From: Gymnopilus junonius
Lineage: Eukaryota; Basidiomycota; Agaricomycetes; Agaricales; Galerinaceae
NCBI GenBank assembly: GCA_015501075.1
Contig: JADNYJ010000375.1
Span: 1 to 31,291 of the forward strand
Direction of reading: 5' to 3'
DNA length: 31,291 nucleotides
How positions within the stretch are numbered: position 1 is the stretch's first letter; each line of letters begins with the position of its first letter. Shown here piece by piece: positions 1 to 10,303 of the stretch. The notes beneath the pieces are model-generated. The model was not told where the DNA came from and ran no database searches. It saw nothing but the letters and a program-made list of their open reading frames with translations. Both the position numbers and the translations under genes were made by a program.

Positions 1-435
1 GGGGCAAATTCAGAAGTAACTCACTCCCAGGTCTCTGAAGCTTCATTGAGGAAGGCAACCAAAAGCTCACAGAAGTGAGGAAGTTCTGGTGCAAGCTCCA
101 GAATTTTGGCTACAACAGCAGAGTTTTCCCATTCCTCACCATTGAGAGTGGCAGTCCTGTAATCTGCATCTGCACCAATCAAGATATCAGGATCAGCAAT
201 AATTTTCTGGATGTGGTTATAGACTTTGCTGTGAAGAGGACCAAGATCAAGCATATTCTGGTTCTTGTCACTGGAAGCACATATTGCTTTCATATATGGA
301 TATGAAATGGCTTCAGCAGTATTGCCAGAACAGCAAGCTCACTCAGTCTTATGCAGAATAGAACTCTCAAATGAAGGCAAATGGAGACCTGGTTTGCAGA
401 GACAAATTTATTGCAGCCTTCCATAGCTACAAAGT

Positions 436-1257
436 TAGGGTTGCCGAAGTTCAGTTCAGTCCAGTTCTCTGCCCATTTTGGAGAACTGAGAACTGAACTG
501 CTAGAGATATGCCAGAACTGAACTGAGAACTGGACTGAACCTCAAAGAACCAGTTCTACCAGTTCAGTTCAGTCCAGTTCACAGTTCGAACTGGCGAACT
601 GTGAGATTCAAAAGAAAATATATAAATTACATATAAAAATATATCTAGCTACTAATCTCAATATAGTTGCATACTTTATGAGCACCAGCCTCAATGGTAG
701 CATCGAGGAAGCCAGATTTAAAAGCATCTTTGACAATCTGAGTCTTACCAAATAAAAGTGGGTCCATGCGATTCCAATGAAGAGTATCAGTAATTCTGGC
801 ACCTGAAAAAGCTCTTTCCGATGCTACAGAAGAACCTTGAATGGCTAAATAGTCACGCGCAATCATAGACAGAGTCAGATACTGCTGAGAGTGATACTAT
901 GAATCATAGTTAGAAGGTTCAAAAGAGATAAATTTTGATAACTTACACCCTACCATCTGATCAGATCTTCTGTATTTCTCGAGGACTATTAACATAATCC
1001 AATAGCTCTTCTGTGGATCAATAGCCAAGGACTCTTCAGATGATGTAGTGCTCTCATTTCTATGTGAAAAAAATTGAGAAAATTATGCTTAAAAGTTCAG
1101 TTCGAACCCGGTTCGCAGATTTGCCCAAATTTCGAACTGAGAACTGAACCTGGTCAACCCAGAGCAGAACTGAACTGGAACTGAACCTGAACCATCGGTC
1201 TGGTTCGGCTGGTTTGGGTTCAAACTGTCAGTTTGGAACTGAACTTCGGCAACCCTA
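436..1257 (-). mobile_element. hAT element 1, deletion derivative, with 8-bp TSD
   Basis: The ends are inverted repeats starting TAGGGTTGCCGAAGTTCAG (left) and its complement at 1257. The flanking 8 bp TACAAAGT occur at 428-435 and again at 1258-1265, a perfect target-site duplication of the size hAT transposases make. Both subterminal regions (about 440-605 and 1095-1250) are dense in direct and inverted copies of GAACTGAAC/GTTCAGTTC, as expected for transposase-binding subterminal repeats. The interior keeps only a C-terminal transposase fragment on the minus strand (866-645). At 822 bp it cannot encode a full hAT transposase and would need one in trans. It lies inside the decayed multicopy gene. 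Confidence 0.93.
645..866 (-). pseudogene. hAT transposase C-terminal dimerisation (hATC) fragment
   Basis: This frame reads ARDYLAIQGSSVASERAFS followed by GARITD, the hallmark of the hAT C-terminal dimerisation domain (the segment reading 'ypxLaxlArdyLaipxssvxsERxFS' in the family). About 73 codons remain. The catalytic core and DNA-binding BED domain are absent from this 822-bp element, so it is a leftover of the parental autonomous copy and not an active enzyme. Confidence 0.85.
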
Positions 1258-2182
1258 TACAAAGTTACAAAGCCCAAATTTTAAATTTTGCTTCCTAAAC
1301 ATGTAAAACCACCTATTTCAGAGGTGTAACTGTTGATAAGGACACTAATAAAAATTCTGGGACTGTAACTTTGTTGCAATTTAAAATCTGATCAAAATTG
1401 GTCTATAAATTGTGCCTGTAAGTGTTGCCATTGTTGAGTTCTATTCAAATGATTCCAGAGCTTCACTTTTGGCAGACAAAAATGAGTAATCTCACATTTT
1501 TATGCTTTAAATTACAATTTGCAGAATAAAATTATTATAAGCTTATTCATTCACATTGTACTCTTGCATATAGCTTTCACAACCTGCAATATCTATTGTG
1601 TGGAAGGTGCAAATGCCATGTCTCAACAGATTGATGCTGTCACAGTGTGACATGCATGTGACTCAGTGTCGCACATTACTGAGGATTGTGCACTACCACT
1701 TGTAGTAGTCATGCCATCTTTCCCTCAAACAGAACCCCAGGAACCTTGTGCATGGAGGCAAGGTATTCCAGCAGTCAGTAAAGAGCCTATAAACTGTTAT
1801 CTCCTCATTTGACTAATGCCTTGAGTTCTTCTTTAGACTTTTGTAGCTCTGTGTCAAGTGGTCCATTCCACACCTCCCATGCATCCTCTCCATTGCCCAC
1901 AGAGCCCTCAAAACTCCCTCCAAAGTACACAAGAGGACAGTCATTACCAGCAATTAGGATGCTCCCTGGAAGTGCTTCAATCCTCACTTGAAAGTCTTTC
2001 AGGAGCACTGCAGCTTGTTCACATGGGATCTTAGGCAAAGAACTGTAGGTTGCTGAAGATGTCTGCTTGAGTCCTACTTGGGAACCTGAGGCATGCATTG
2101 TAGTTGGTGCATAGAGCTCAATAGGTTTCACAAGGAGCTGGGTTGCAGATACTGATGGTGCAGGTGTGGGTGCTCCTTGTGG

Positions 2183-3273
2183 TAGTGATGCTGCTGTCCG
2201 GTCCAGAACCGAGGTTCGAACCTGAACTTTTGAGGACTGGACCACGGTTCAGTCCAAAGTTCAAGTGAACCCATGGACCAGGCCAAGTGTTCAGTCCAAG
2301 GTTCGAGGACATGAAGACATGTGTGAACTTGTACGAACATGGTCCAGACTGAACTTGGCCAAGGTTTATCAACATCGATCATTGATCATCCCTTCATCCA
2401 TACAACTCCCTATGATGCCTTCATCGTACTACCCTTCATTGCGATTAACGCTACCATTCATCAGCTATAAAATGTTCCACAGCAGCAGCAAACAAAACAG
2501 AAGTTCAATACGGCTACTCCTGGATGCGTGCAGCCATACGGTCATGTCAATAAGCAGAACGCGGCAGCTCATGCCCACGGGATGAGCTAAAGAAATATCT
2601 CAAGAGCCCTCTGGAAGATGTTGAGAATGTTGTCTCATGGTGGGGTGTAAGTCATCTTCAGCTTCCTTCTTTATCGTGTTCTGACCTCAGCATGCCTTTA
2701 TTTCTAGCATCACACATTCCAGTATCCAACCTTATCTTGCATGGCATGCGATTATCTTGCTATTCAAGGGTCTGCCACTCCATTGGAGCATGCCTTCTCA
2801 AGTGGCAGAATTACTGGCAGCCACAGCCGTAATCGCCTCAAGCACAAACCCTTCAAAGCATTGCAGATACTCAAGGGTGGATACCATAATGGACATATTG
2901 GCGTGACTGAGGAGGCTCAAAAACATGCCACAGATTTGTTTGAAGCATTCGAAAATGAAGGTTCTAATTCTGTGGATGAAGTGGCCATGCTCGAGTAGAT
3001 CTCGTCTATCAATTAGTTGGTTTTTAGTGTTACCTCCATCGCTAGCACTTCAGATCTGTGTACGGACCATGCCTATTAAATTTTACCTGCGTGTGGATGA
3101 CCTTTGGTTCAGTTCTCAGTCCAGACAGTCATGAACCATGAACTGAACTTTTTTCGGACTGAACCGATAGTCCAGTTTGAAGTTCAGATATTTTTTGGAC
3201 TGAACCTTTTGTCTGGTTCTCGGTTCTCATAAATAGGTGGAGAACTGGACTGAACCGGACTTTGGCATCACTA
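2183..3273 (+). mobile_element. hAT element 2, deletion derivative, with 8-bp TSD
   Basis: The left end is TAGTGATGC...GTCCGG and the right end reads, on the opposite strand, TAGTGATGC...GTCCGG, so the terminal inverted repeat is interrupted by a 4-base difference. The 8-bp target-site duplication CCTTGTGG is perfect (2175-2182 and 3274-3281). Subterminal regions 2200-2350 and 3105-3260 carry many GGTTCAGTCC/GGACTGAACC-type motifs. A C-terminal transposase exon on the plus strand (2741-2998) is retained. It is inserted in a coding exon of the decayed minus-strand gene; both flanks read in the same frame up to the duplication. Length 1091 bp, so non-autonomous. Confidence 0.92.
2741..2998 (+). 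pseudogene. hAT transposase C-terminal dimerisation (hATC) fragment
   Basis: The frame reads MACDYLAIQGSATPLEHAFS and SGRITGSHSRNRL, then ends at a TAG after an acidic tail. It matches the hATC signature and is related to the fragment in element 1 (DYLAIQGS shared), with the usual ER-x-FS segment altered to EH-AFS. It has no upstream catalytic exons within the element. It marks which hAT family mobilised this copy. Confidence 0.82.
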
Positions 3274-3488
3274 CCTTGTGGACATGCAGTGAAGAACTTT
3301 TGCATTATCATTTGCTTTCCTCCCTTCTGTGCATTCTTCTCCTTCTCTCTCTTTTGCTTATTCTCAGTGCATTGCTTGCTTCCTTTGTCTTGCTTGTAGT
3401 AGTTTTGAAGACCAGCTGTGCCCAAATGGACTGGTGTCTCACAATGTGGACAGATAATAGTTTTATCCTCTTGAACATCATCCTCAGT

Positions 3489-5316
3489 CTAAACATTGGA
3501 TACCAGGCTTATAAGAATGGATCATTATCTTATCTGTAAATACACGCACAGGTTCTGATAGTGTCATCCTTGGGAAATATCTTATTTGGCAAGTGAGGAT
3601 GTACAGAAAAAGCCTCAGAGAGCATACCGGGCTAATCTGGGCTCATCTGGCCCATAAATTACCAAAAATAGCTACATAAATAAAAAATTCTAACAGCCTG
3701 CTGGCTGGACTAACCAACCAACCCCATATGGCAGATTCAAATCCTGCACCCCCCTTGGACTGTTGCAAACATTTTTTCAATAATAACCTTGTTAACTGGG
3801 GAAAAAGTGTCAATGAGTTTATCAGTGTCTGCAACATGGGAGTGTGTGGCAAAATCACATGCAACATCTTCTTTGATGTCTGCAGCACTCTCTTTCATCA
3901 TATTATAAGTCAGACCACTTCACACTGGGCACAAAGGGGAAAGGGAGTTGGACTCTCCCTTGTATGATGCTAGACATTTGTTGCTCATAGTCAGACTGAG
4001 AGGAAAGCCAAGAAAATACCATGCTCACATATAGATATGAGGCCTTATCGAAGAACTCTTGTTTGGGATTGCAGCTGATAATGTCATGAGCATAACATAT
4101 GTAGGTGGCCGCTGAGTTGGGTGCAGTGCAAACATCACATGCACGTGACTTCAATCGATTACAGTGACCGAATCATTGAAACCGGGGACTTGAAGCAATG
4201 AATGTTTTTCTACTGCTCTGCCCTCAGGCCTACTTATCCAAGAATCATTTATTTATTTCCAAGCGCCTGGTTCTGTCAGCCCCTTCTCAATCAATATCAC
4301 AGCAGCCCTTGAGTCCGCCCATTACCTCCTCCCTTCCACTCGGCAGAATAAACTCTTGAGTCTTGATCAGTGGCAATCACTGCAGCCACTAGATGCGCTC
4401 CATTCAGGGTTCATCGAAATGACACCGATCTCGCGATGGTCCCAACCAAAAATGTCCAGATGAGCATTTGTGTTGAAAGGAACTCGATGATCTGCACTGA
4501 AAGATTGGTCAAGCTTGAACTCAGACAGCCCAAAGTTGTAAAAAACCAGAGCCACCGGAGACCTGTTTAGGGTGAGAAGGGAGCCCGTCCTTGAAATATT
4601 TTACTGCTCCTACTAATGTCTGAAGCGTCAGGATTGTCTGATTGCAGGCAGAAGAGAAATGAGGCTTTGAATCCCGTTTCCACATACAAATACGATTTGA
4701 ACATTACATACTGGTTGGTGTCAACGCAATGTTCCTGATACTGCTATTACTGGTCAACTTGTGAGCTTATCCGAGTTATCAATGTTAGAAATTGGCAATT
4801 GCTGATCCTGTAGACGAGCACTCCGGATGAGACCTACAGCTCTTCAGAATCTTCTTTCATAAACGCTTAAACAGTCAATTGTGGGTGGCATTAGCAGAAT
4901 GAGTGGTGCTGATAATCATTGCGAGGACGTTAAGCTAAAGCAGGAAATGATATTTAAAGAGAGCAGAAACCTTGGATGTAACTATAGCATAGAAAACATA
5001 AACAAAAACCAAGGAGGCGGGAAGGACAAGGATTAAGGGAAATATGTCGGACATCACAAAGGTGCTAAAGTGTATGTCTCAGAGGTGATGTTAGGATAGT
5101 GTTGAAGGAATATAGGAGGTAGGTACAAGGCAGACGGATGAAGGCGGAAGGAACATGATACGGGTGCATTGTTAATCGAAGAGCAGATGATTTTTGGAGT
5201 AGGAGTACGAAAACAGCCAATGAAGGAGGTCCTGTCTCTCCTGGATAAGACAGAGGGACCGGGCGAATCCTAGAAAGAAAAGCCCGTATCCCAACCAACA
5301 CGCAATACCTCACAAC
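3489..5316. other. Intergenic stretch with unclassified coding scraps
   Basis: No recognisable complete gene. On the minus strand 4555-4367 reads FNTNAHLDIFGWDHREIG, which looks protein-like and sits after a possible acceptor, but I cannot place it in a family. The minus frame 4154-3903 contains CDVCTAPNSAATYICYAH, a possible Cys/His cluster without a recognisable domain. At 3694-3744 there is a pair of sequences resembling Pol III A and B boxes. The remainder, including the 5.0-5.3 kb segment downstream of TOM70, shows nothing I can support. Confidence 0.4.
3694..3744 (+). other. Possible tRNA-derived (SINE-like) A/B-box relic
   Basis: GATTCAAATCC at 3734-3744 matches the Pol III B-box consensus GGTTCRANYCC at 10 of 11 positions and is framed by GCAG...CTGC, which could form a T-arm. 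CAGCCTGCTGG at 3694-3704 is a weaker A-box match at ordinary spacing. No acceptor stem pairs around it, so it is not a functional tRNA. It could be a SINE fragment or chance. Confidence 0.25.
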
Positions 5317-7740
5317 TCACTGCCCGGCCATCATACCCTGTGCAATCGCACCAAGCTGGGCTGCCGTGTCCGGATAAGTCTTCGTGAAGTCGATCTGCGC
5401 ACTCGTCGCATACTGATACGTCAGCGCATTCACCAGTTCCGGTTCGCTCCTCGCTAGCTCGGCCTGTCTCTCGAACATCTTCATTGCCTCCGTGATCTTG
5501 TTCTGCTGTAAGCTAAGCTGGGCGAGCGTCGCGACGGCTGCTTCGCATTCAGGGTCGATGCGCAGGGCTTCGTTGCAACAGCGCTCGGCGGCCCCGATGT
5601 CTTGCTTCCATTGGTACAGTGCGAGTCCGCGGTTGACGAGCGGGAGGACGTTGGGTGGGGTTCTAAGTCGAGTCGTAAGAATTTTGTTGAATGATGAAAG
5701 AAGCAAGCACTGGAGCCACTTACTTTGTTTTCTCCACTTCAATGGCCTTGTCGAATTTCTCGACGGCATCTTCGAACCGCCCCTGGTCCAACAACAGTTC
5801 TCCGCTTTCAGGAATACGGTTATCAGGCCCTCCCAAGTCTATCAACAGCCAGACAAGACTTACTAATAATTACTTGGTTCGCTTTTGTTAGGGAACAGTC
5901 TGAGGGTCTTCCTAAACGTCGCCATGCTCTTGGCAAGTTCACCCATCTTATATTGTGCGACTGCTAGTTGAATGTGGCTGAAAACGAACGCCTCATCTAG
6001 TTCTGAAGAGGCAGTGTAGTTCGCAGCAGCATCCTTGAACTCGTTCATGATGAAGAGAACTGATCATGACGGAAAAGAGCCGTTAACACAAGACGTGTTA
6101 GGAGAGAAAAATTCATGCCTTGTCCACGGTGATACCAAACATCTGGATCTTTGGGGTTGATGTTCTCCGCTTGCGTGAACGCATCAAATGCCGCTTTGGG
6201 GTCACCCTGCTCCATGTGTACGCTGGCAATTTTCACCAAGCTCTGGGTGAACGTAGGATCGACCTTGACGGACTCCTCTAAGTCCGCCTTGGCACCAGCT
6301 ATCTCGCCCATTAAGAACCTATTCACCAACATGTCAGAATGCTTGTTTTAGTTAACAACGACGACTACCCAAACATACTTGAACGTTCCCCGTAGGTTTA
6401 ACGCCTCAGCGCGTCCCTGGTCGAATGATATACCCTGTTCGAGAGATTCGTTGATTAACGTGACAGCATGAGCATAGTCTGCAGCATCGAGGGCTTCCAA
6501 GGCGAGAAGCAAAGTCCGATCGCCTTGGCTTGGGTTTTCGGGTAAGGTCGGGTGAGGGCCTAAGGATAACGATTGAATTGAATAATGCTACGATACAGAA
6601 TGCAAAGCATACGGGGTCGGAAGGCAGCGAAATAAGCTGAAATAAAGGTGAATGAAGGCAGTCTCGGCTCGCGTTCCTGTTCAACACAGTATCAGTATGT
6701 CACTCGGCCTCTTACTGTACTGGTTGTCCGACCTTCATGATCTTTTCTGCCTTGTCCGTTGACAGGGCCTTCAGTACTCTTTCTACAGCATTAGCAGTCG
6801 TTTGGTTCTGGAACCTGTCGAGAATGGCAGCTGCTGTGAAATCTAAACCCCCCACCCCCCGCATTAACATTTTTGTTCTTCCAAACGTGATAAAAACGCA
6901 CCCCTTAGAGATTCCTGTAGTTGGCCAAGGCCTTCGTGAGCCATTGCCCGTCGGTTGATTGCTTTGACATATTTAGGGTCAAGCGCTAAGGCAGCATTGC
7001 AGTCTTCAACGACTTTTTCGAGTTGAGGCGGTGACATGTTCACGTAGCCTGGGATTTAAGAGACGATAAGTAACTTGAATTTGGACAACGGAAACCTACT
7101 GAAAAGAACAAAAGAAACGTACAGGCGGCACGGTTGCTGTAGAAGACGGGTTCTGGAGTTGGGGAGACTTGAATTGCGCGCGTGTAGAGGTCGGCCGCGC
7201 CAGCGAAGTCGCGTTCCTGGTATGCTGTATTGCCCCGAGCTTTCAGAGAAGTCGCGACTTTGGATCGTTCCTAGAGATGAAGATATTACAACAATATTGA
7301 GAGACACGAGTGACAGGTTGAACGAACCTCTGCTGGAAGGGCTGCAATTTCTTCCGACGAAAGCTTGTCGTAGTCTTCCTCTAGATGCAACGGTTATTGT
7401 CAATCGATAGAACGAGGAAATGTCAGTGATACTGACCCTTTGATTCTTCGACCTTGGGCTTCCTCTCCTCCAAGATGGGACCATCGGCATCACTGGCTTT
7501 CTTGCCACCCTTCTTCGCGCCCCTGCTTCCCGTCTTTTTCTTCTTCTCTCGTTTGCCTGTCTCTCCAGCGCCCCCACTCGAAGGAGGTTTTGAGGAGGAA
7601 GCATAGTAGGCTACGCCGACACCGGCTACGGCCACTGCTGCTGCAGCGATGGCAATAGTTTTCTTGTGCTCCGAGACAAAGTCGGTGACGCGCTCGACGA
7701 TGGAGGATGACGGGTTTTCTGGAACAGGTACAGAGGCCAT
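5317..7740 (-). CDS. TOM70: Mitochondrial import receptor TOM70 (TPR protein)
   Basis: Outer-membrane receptor that binds precursors, mainly carrier proteins, and their Hsp70/Hsp90 chaperones, and passes them to the TOM pore. Eleven exons join in frame into about 617 codons, the size of yeast Tom70: 7740-7437, 7380-7328, 7270-7123, 7048-6902, 6842-6733, 6676-6613, 6559-6379, 6318-6119, 6059-5874, 5838-5724, 5662-5317. Residues 29-46 (IAIAAAAVAVAGVGVAYY) form the N-terminal membrane anchor, followed by a Lys-rich linker. The first TPR segment reads LKARGNTAYQERDFAGAADL and YSNRAACYVNM, the clamp-type TPR. Further TPRs (DPKYVKAINRRAMAHEGLG, DPDVWYHRGQ, EAAVATLAQLSLQQNKITEA) fill the C-terminal half; EREPRLPS is a family hallmark. 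The start has a strong GCCGCCATGG context. One intron is GC-AG, and one donor (GTCGGA) is weak. It appears intact and is the best synteny anchor here. Confidence 0.93.
6060..6118 (-). other. TOM70: GC-AG intron in TOM70
   Basis: Exon 8 ends CAAG and the intron starts GCATGA instead of GT; it ends in CAG before TTCTCTTC. Using these borders gives the conserved reading HRGQVLFIMNEF, whereas reading through hits other frames. CAAG|GC is the usual context that tolerates a GC donor. The length is 59 nt, like the neighbouring introns. Confidence 0.85.
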
Positions 7741-8871
7741 GGCGGCTTTTTGGAAATTGAACAAAGGAGAGAGTTGCCGGGAATGCGCGTCACTGCAGCA
7801 GTGTGAATGGTCCAAAATTTGTTTCTGACTAATATGATGTAATTATTTTTATTTTTATTTTCAATTATTGACATGCTCGCAGCTCTTCCAATGCTCAGCT
7901 TCTCTGCACATTGTAGGACTCTGCATCATTCACACGCAGAACTTGGAAACACCTGTATTTTTGTTTGCAAGTGCTAGTTCATACTTCCCGAGTGGTTGTA
8001 GAAGGAGGAATATGCAAACTGCAATCCACTTTGCAGTGAAAATCCAACAGGAAGGGAAGGCTTGATTAGTATTACCCATCCTAGCATGCAAGCAGACTCC
8101 CATGAGTAGCAAGTGAACAAATGTAGTGTGCGTTGCTCACCTGAATAAATGAGATGCTATGGCTTCCTGAGCCCAGCTGTCCGGGTCGGGTTCAGTCGTT
8201 TCATCAAGCTTGTTTGGTTCGCCAGTCAATTTTCAACCAATATCAAGTGAATATGCTTTCTGGTCATAGGAAACCACCACATTGTGATATGATAAATATG
8301 AAATATGATAACTCACTTCCATAGGAATCAAACTCAAAGCTTTGCAAAACATTAATAGACTAACACCTCAGCAACCGTTGATGATCGTTTTCATGAGCAC
8401 TTTTTCCTCTGCAAAGGTGAATTATCCTGAACACATTCCTAATCTATGAGAATAAATGAAATAGTGGAACAGCATGTAAGAAGTAAAATGAAAGAGTAGA
8501 TAACCAATGCCTTGTTGATAGTCAGAGGCACTCCTAGCGGTCAGACCAAGTTCACAAATTAATATATTATGCCACATGTCAGGATTATCATATAATATCT
8601 GTAAGCTCCCATTGGCCTTAAACTGTTGGAGTTTCTGTTTCCCAGTCAGTTTTTATTACTTTCACTGCACATGCCTCTTCATTAGTCTATGTGTCATGTT
8701 ACCCCTATCATATTTGTCTGCTCTTTTCTCATGTTTGTTTGTGTAGCTTCTTTCTAGAGTATAAAATCTGGACACTCTCTTCTTTCTCTCCTCAGCTGTT
8801 CACCATCATCCTGACAGTACACTGAGGTATGTTGTATACAATTAGACTCTTATTCTTTGAACTCATCATAC
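7741..8871. other. TOM70 upstream region, no gene seen
   Basis: The segment just above the TOM70 start has CT-rich stretches and no clear TATA box. Beyond it I see no coding frame with protein-like composition on either strand; frames at 7868-8112 are short and unlike any family. From 8640 the strand is pyrimidine-rich and leads into a TATA element at 8760. Confidence 0.5.
8760..8767 (+). promoter_or_regulatory. TATA box followed by CT-rich tract
   Basis: TATAAAAT is followed about 15 nt later by a CTCTCTTCTTTCTCTCCTC tract, the arrangement seen at fungal transcription starts and inside LTRs. No host reading frame follows before the MITE at 8874. The most economical reading is a leftover promoter, perhaps from an LTR, into whose downstream part the MITE inserted. 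Confidence 0.4.
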
Positions 8872-8873
8872 TA

Positions 8874-9137
8874 CTGTACTATTTCATTCAATTCGGCAGT
8901 CACGCATCACGGAGCCTTTCAAATCCCCGAAATGTCACGATAGTCATGGAGATTTTGCCAGGTTGCCGAAATCATTTGGTGGTCACAAGCTAAACATATA
9001 AATTTTTTGCCGCCTGCGGCGCTAACCTGCCGAAAATTTTGGGTCTGTCACGGTGAATTTTCGAGGGTGCCGAAACCAAAATTTCGGCAGGCCCGTCACG
9101 CGTCATGGGCCCTGCCGAATTGATTGAAATAGTACAG
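8874..9137. mobile_element. MITE with 26-bp TIRs and TA duplication
   Basis: The left end CTGTACTATTTCATTCAATT (8874-8899 in full) is matched by an inverted copy at 9112-9137 with a single mismatch over 26 bp, closing in TTCGGCAG. A TA dinucleotide flanks each end (8872-8873 and 9138-9139), the target duplication of Tc1/mariner-type transposases. The 264-bp element has no coding frame. Its interior repeats motifs related to the inner TIR (TGCCGAAA, TTCGGCAG) and TCACGCRTCA words near both ends, plus a GCCGCCTGCGGCG palindrome near 9010. Confidence 0.88.
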
Positions 9138-9139
9138 TA

Positions 9140-10303
9140 CTCTGTTGGGGCATAGGCAGACAACCTGAGTATCTGACATTCAGTTGGAGATTGAATACTT
9201 ACCTTAGATAGTAGGTATGATCAATATTGTAGTATATAAGTAGCCATCCAAGAAGGATGGTGATAGGGTACCTACCTGGTTACCCATGAATTTCGTGATT
9301 TTACTATATTTATGCACTAAATATATCATTAATGATCCCAGATAACACATCTAATACAAGGGTATTAAGAGTAGGCAGTATGACCTCATACTGGCCAACT
9401 AAAGACGGGGTGGCTATTATGAAACTACTATCAATAGCGCGACAGTAGTAACTGAGTAACGACCTAGGACTAGGTCTATTCAGTAAGCTCAGAGGCACCT
9501 ATAACGAAGGTTACCAAAGATCTAAATGAGACCTAGTAATACACTCAAGTCATTAACTATCAAGAGGGGCATTGCCAATACATGATGATACCCAAGACCT
9601 GATAATAGTGCAAACCTCTAAATATGGAGGTAGCCCAGAATATCTAAATAACTTGCATAAGGAAATATGGTGATTAGTGCAGAAACTGTAGGCATGTTCC
9701 CAGGAGCAACCCATCCAATAATAGATACAGCTTAAGTGGGAGATAGTCCACCCACCAGCCTGGCACCACAATGGTGCAATAGCTCGAGGCCTAGCATCTA
9801 GACTAAATAGCACATCATTATCCCAATGATAAGACCACCAGCTGAATTAATCGGACCTAACTGAGTGGACAGTTTCCCCATCACACAAAAGTACATTAGT
9901 AAAATAGTGCACCAATTTAGGCACAGACCTGCTGAGCAGGGATAGAGTACACCCAGCAGTTTTATGCACTAATAATAGAGACTCTCTCATAGGTATAAAA
10001 GCTGTAGAAAACCAGTAGAATAGGCAGGCAATCCACCCCATAGAGTGCAGATAATAGCACACATCAGGAAAACATGTTTTAGCTCTGCACCTGACTGTGA
10101 GTAGACCAGGAAAATCCCATGATCTTTGGTCACATGGAAGCTTATCAGAGCACTTTTGACAGCTCTGTGTTACTCTGAGCTTCTCTGCAATGCAGAACTT
10201 TGTAAACATCATGGTAGATCAAATTACAACAAGCATAAGTTATTAGAAGGCCTTCAGCCAGTGTAGTGTACATTAAAGTTGATCAATAAAGACTGTCTAC
10301 ATT
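9140..10303. other. No gene supported; stop-rich sequence
   Basis: Both strands carry frequent stops. Open frames on the minus strand (10212-9847, 9813-9553) are Cys/Trp/Ser-rich without domain-like pattern. It may be a heavily mutated element, since TAG, TAA and TGA are frequent on the plus strand within otherwise protein-like stretches, but I cannot name a family. Part of it probably belongs to the 3' end of the Plavaka element; I could not fix its terminal repeats. Confidence 0.4.

Larger units (their letters stand above)
1..3488 (-). pseudogene. Decayed multicopy Agaricomycete gene, split by two hAT insertions
   Basis: A minus-strand coding relic in three recognisable blocks. The first block starts after an intron acceptor at 3489-3490 and runs 3488-3282. 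It encodes a CPHC knuckle in an acidic context, followed by TAGLQNYYKQ and a Lys/Arg-rich stretch. The second block, 2182-1805, is proline-rich and then reads QAAVLLKDFQ; beyond its stop a degraded continuation reads VLFEGK. The third block, 293-21, contains DLGPLHSKVYNHI, DYRTATLNGEEW and LPHFCELLVAFL. From memory this order (knuckle, low complexity, LLKD, LFEGK, DLGPLH, DYRTA, TSEFA) matches a very abundant uncharacterised family in mushroom genomes. The TGA at 21-23 is followed in frame by VTSEFA, where the family has an Arg before the TSEF segment, so it looks like CGA changed to TGA. No function is assigned. The gene continues past the left edge. Confidence 0.6.

Noticed and set aside
1089..1277. 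Short open frames made of the GAACTG repeats
   Set aside because: They arise from hAT subterminal repeat sequence and carry no protein-like pattern.
4140..4240. Possible tRNA on the minus strand (TTCAAGTCCC)
   Set aside because: The T-loop-like word has no pairing T-stem, and no acceptor stem or anticodon arm can be formed.
9310..10212. Several open minus-strand frames upstream of the MITE-to-Plavaka interval
   Set aside because: The composition is erratic, with no splice-consistent joining and no recognisable motif; they are not supported as genes.
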